A program made the position numbers and the translations under genes. From Saprolegnia diclina VS20 (Eukaryota > Oomycota > Saprolegniomycetes > Saprolegniales > Saprolegniaceae), in NCBI RefSeq assembly GCF_000281045.1, contig NW_008246077.1, forward strand, positions 364,748 through 428,747: a DNA stretch of 64,000 nt, given 5' to 3'. This document shows, piece after piece, positions 63,690 through 64,000 of the stretch. Every line of letters starts with the position of its first letter. Positions within the stretch are counted from its first letter, which is position 1. The notes beneath the pieces were generated by a model. That model had not been told where the DNA came from. It ran no database searches and was given only the letters and a program-made list of their open reading frames with translations.

Positions 63690-63875
63690 GTAGGCGCCGT
63701 CAACGTCGTCGTCGTCGGTGGGCGGTGGCAGCGGCTACAACGTGATTTAGTTGCGCTGCGTCCATCGTGCACGCACCACATCGAGGTCGGCCCACGGCTG
63801 CCGGGGCGCGATCCCGAGCCCAGGACATGAGAACGAGGCGCCCATTTTCAGTCGCTGCTGCCTATATACTCTCCA

Positions 63876-64000
63876 ATGAAACGGTTCGTAACTGGCACCC
63901 AGGAGACCCAACATGTCACATTGCCATCACGATGCGTTGGGCTTGCATCTTACCAACTTCCCGACCCTTACAACCCCTCACCCCGCCAGTGGATGCCCGG
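63876..64000 (+). CDS. Possible start of a plus-strand gene cut by the window edge
   Basis: An open frame runs from the ATG at 63876 (MKRFVTGTQETQHV) to the window end, 41 codons without a stop. TATATACT lies about 15 bp upstream. It would be divergent from the formin gene. The stretch is too short to judge, so this may be chance. Confidence 0.25.
   Translation, partial: MKRFVTGTQETQHVTLPSRCVGLASYQLPDPYNPSPRQWMP

Noticed and set aside
1-64000. CRISPR arrays, bacterial operons or prophage
   Set aside because: Spliced eukaryotic genes throughout; no spaced direct repeats, no Shine-Dalgarno-led gene strings.

Overview
The window looks like nuclear DNA of an oomycete, most likely a Saprolegniales-type water mould (Achlya/Saprolegnia relatives). 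The basis is GC-rich coding sequence, tightly packed genes on both strands, very short GT-AG introns (mostly about 40-60 nt, usually ending TAG or CAG), and animal- and plant-like eukaryotic families beside large lineage-specific proteins. The placement is inferred from style; no marker gene fixes the species. Exon joins were worked out by hand from reading-frame continuity, GT/AG borders and family motifs, and have not been tested against transcripts.

Left part (1-11 kb): a zinc-finger gene cut by the window edge, a poor 3 kb stretch with at most one small ORF, a four-exon neurochondrin-like gene, a RING-H2 protein, a many-exon coiled-coil gene, and, divergent from it across only 77 bp, an LRR/EF-hand protein.

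11-23 kb is rich in signalling architectures: an LRR-WW protein, an intronless protein with three TIR-like units, a probable myristoylation site and a Cys-rich tail, an LRR-IQ-Tudor-like protein, the SDH assembly factor SDHAF4 and a myotubularin phosphatase with an intact Cys-x5-Arg site.

23-39 kb: a disordered protein, a TrhO/TSTD2-like rhodanese, a 1232-residue disordered protein, a PX-domain sorting nexin, a 995-residue protein with an oxygenase-like patch, a secreted membrane-anchored serine hydrolase and an armadillo-like protein.

40-50 kb: a VOC protein, a multi-pass membrane protein and small neighbours, a JmjC/cupin oxygenase, arginyl-tRNA-protein transferase ATE1, and, divergent from it, TFIID subunit TAF5.

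50-64 kb: a secreted PhoD-type phosphatase, two LIM genes, a nuclear basic protein, PSTK (implying selenocysteine synthesis), an SNRNP25-like protein, a secreted PAN-domain protein built from phase-1 exon modules, and a formin.

The clearest non-coding signal is a palindrome around ATCCGGAT that recurs just upstream of start codons, above all in divergent promoters. I see no tRNA, rRNA, CRISPR array or intact mobile element.
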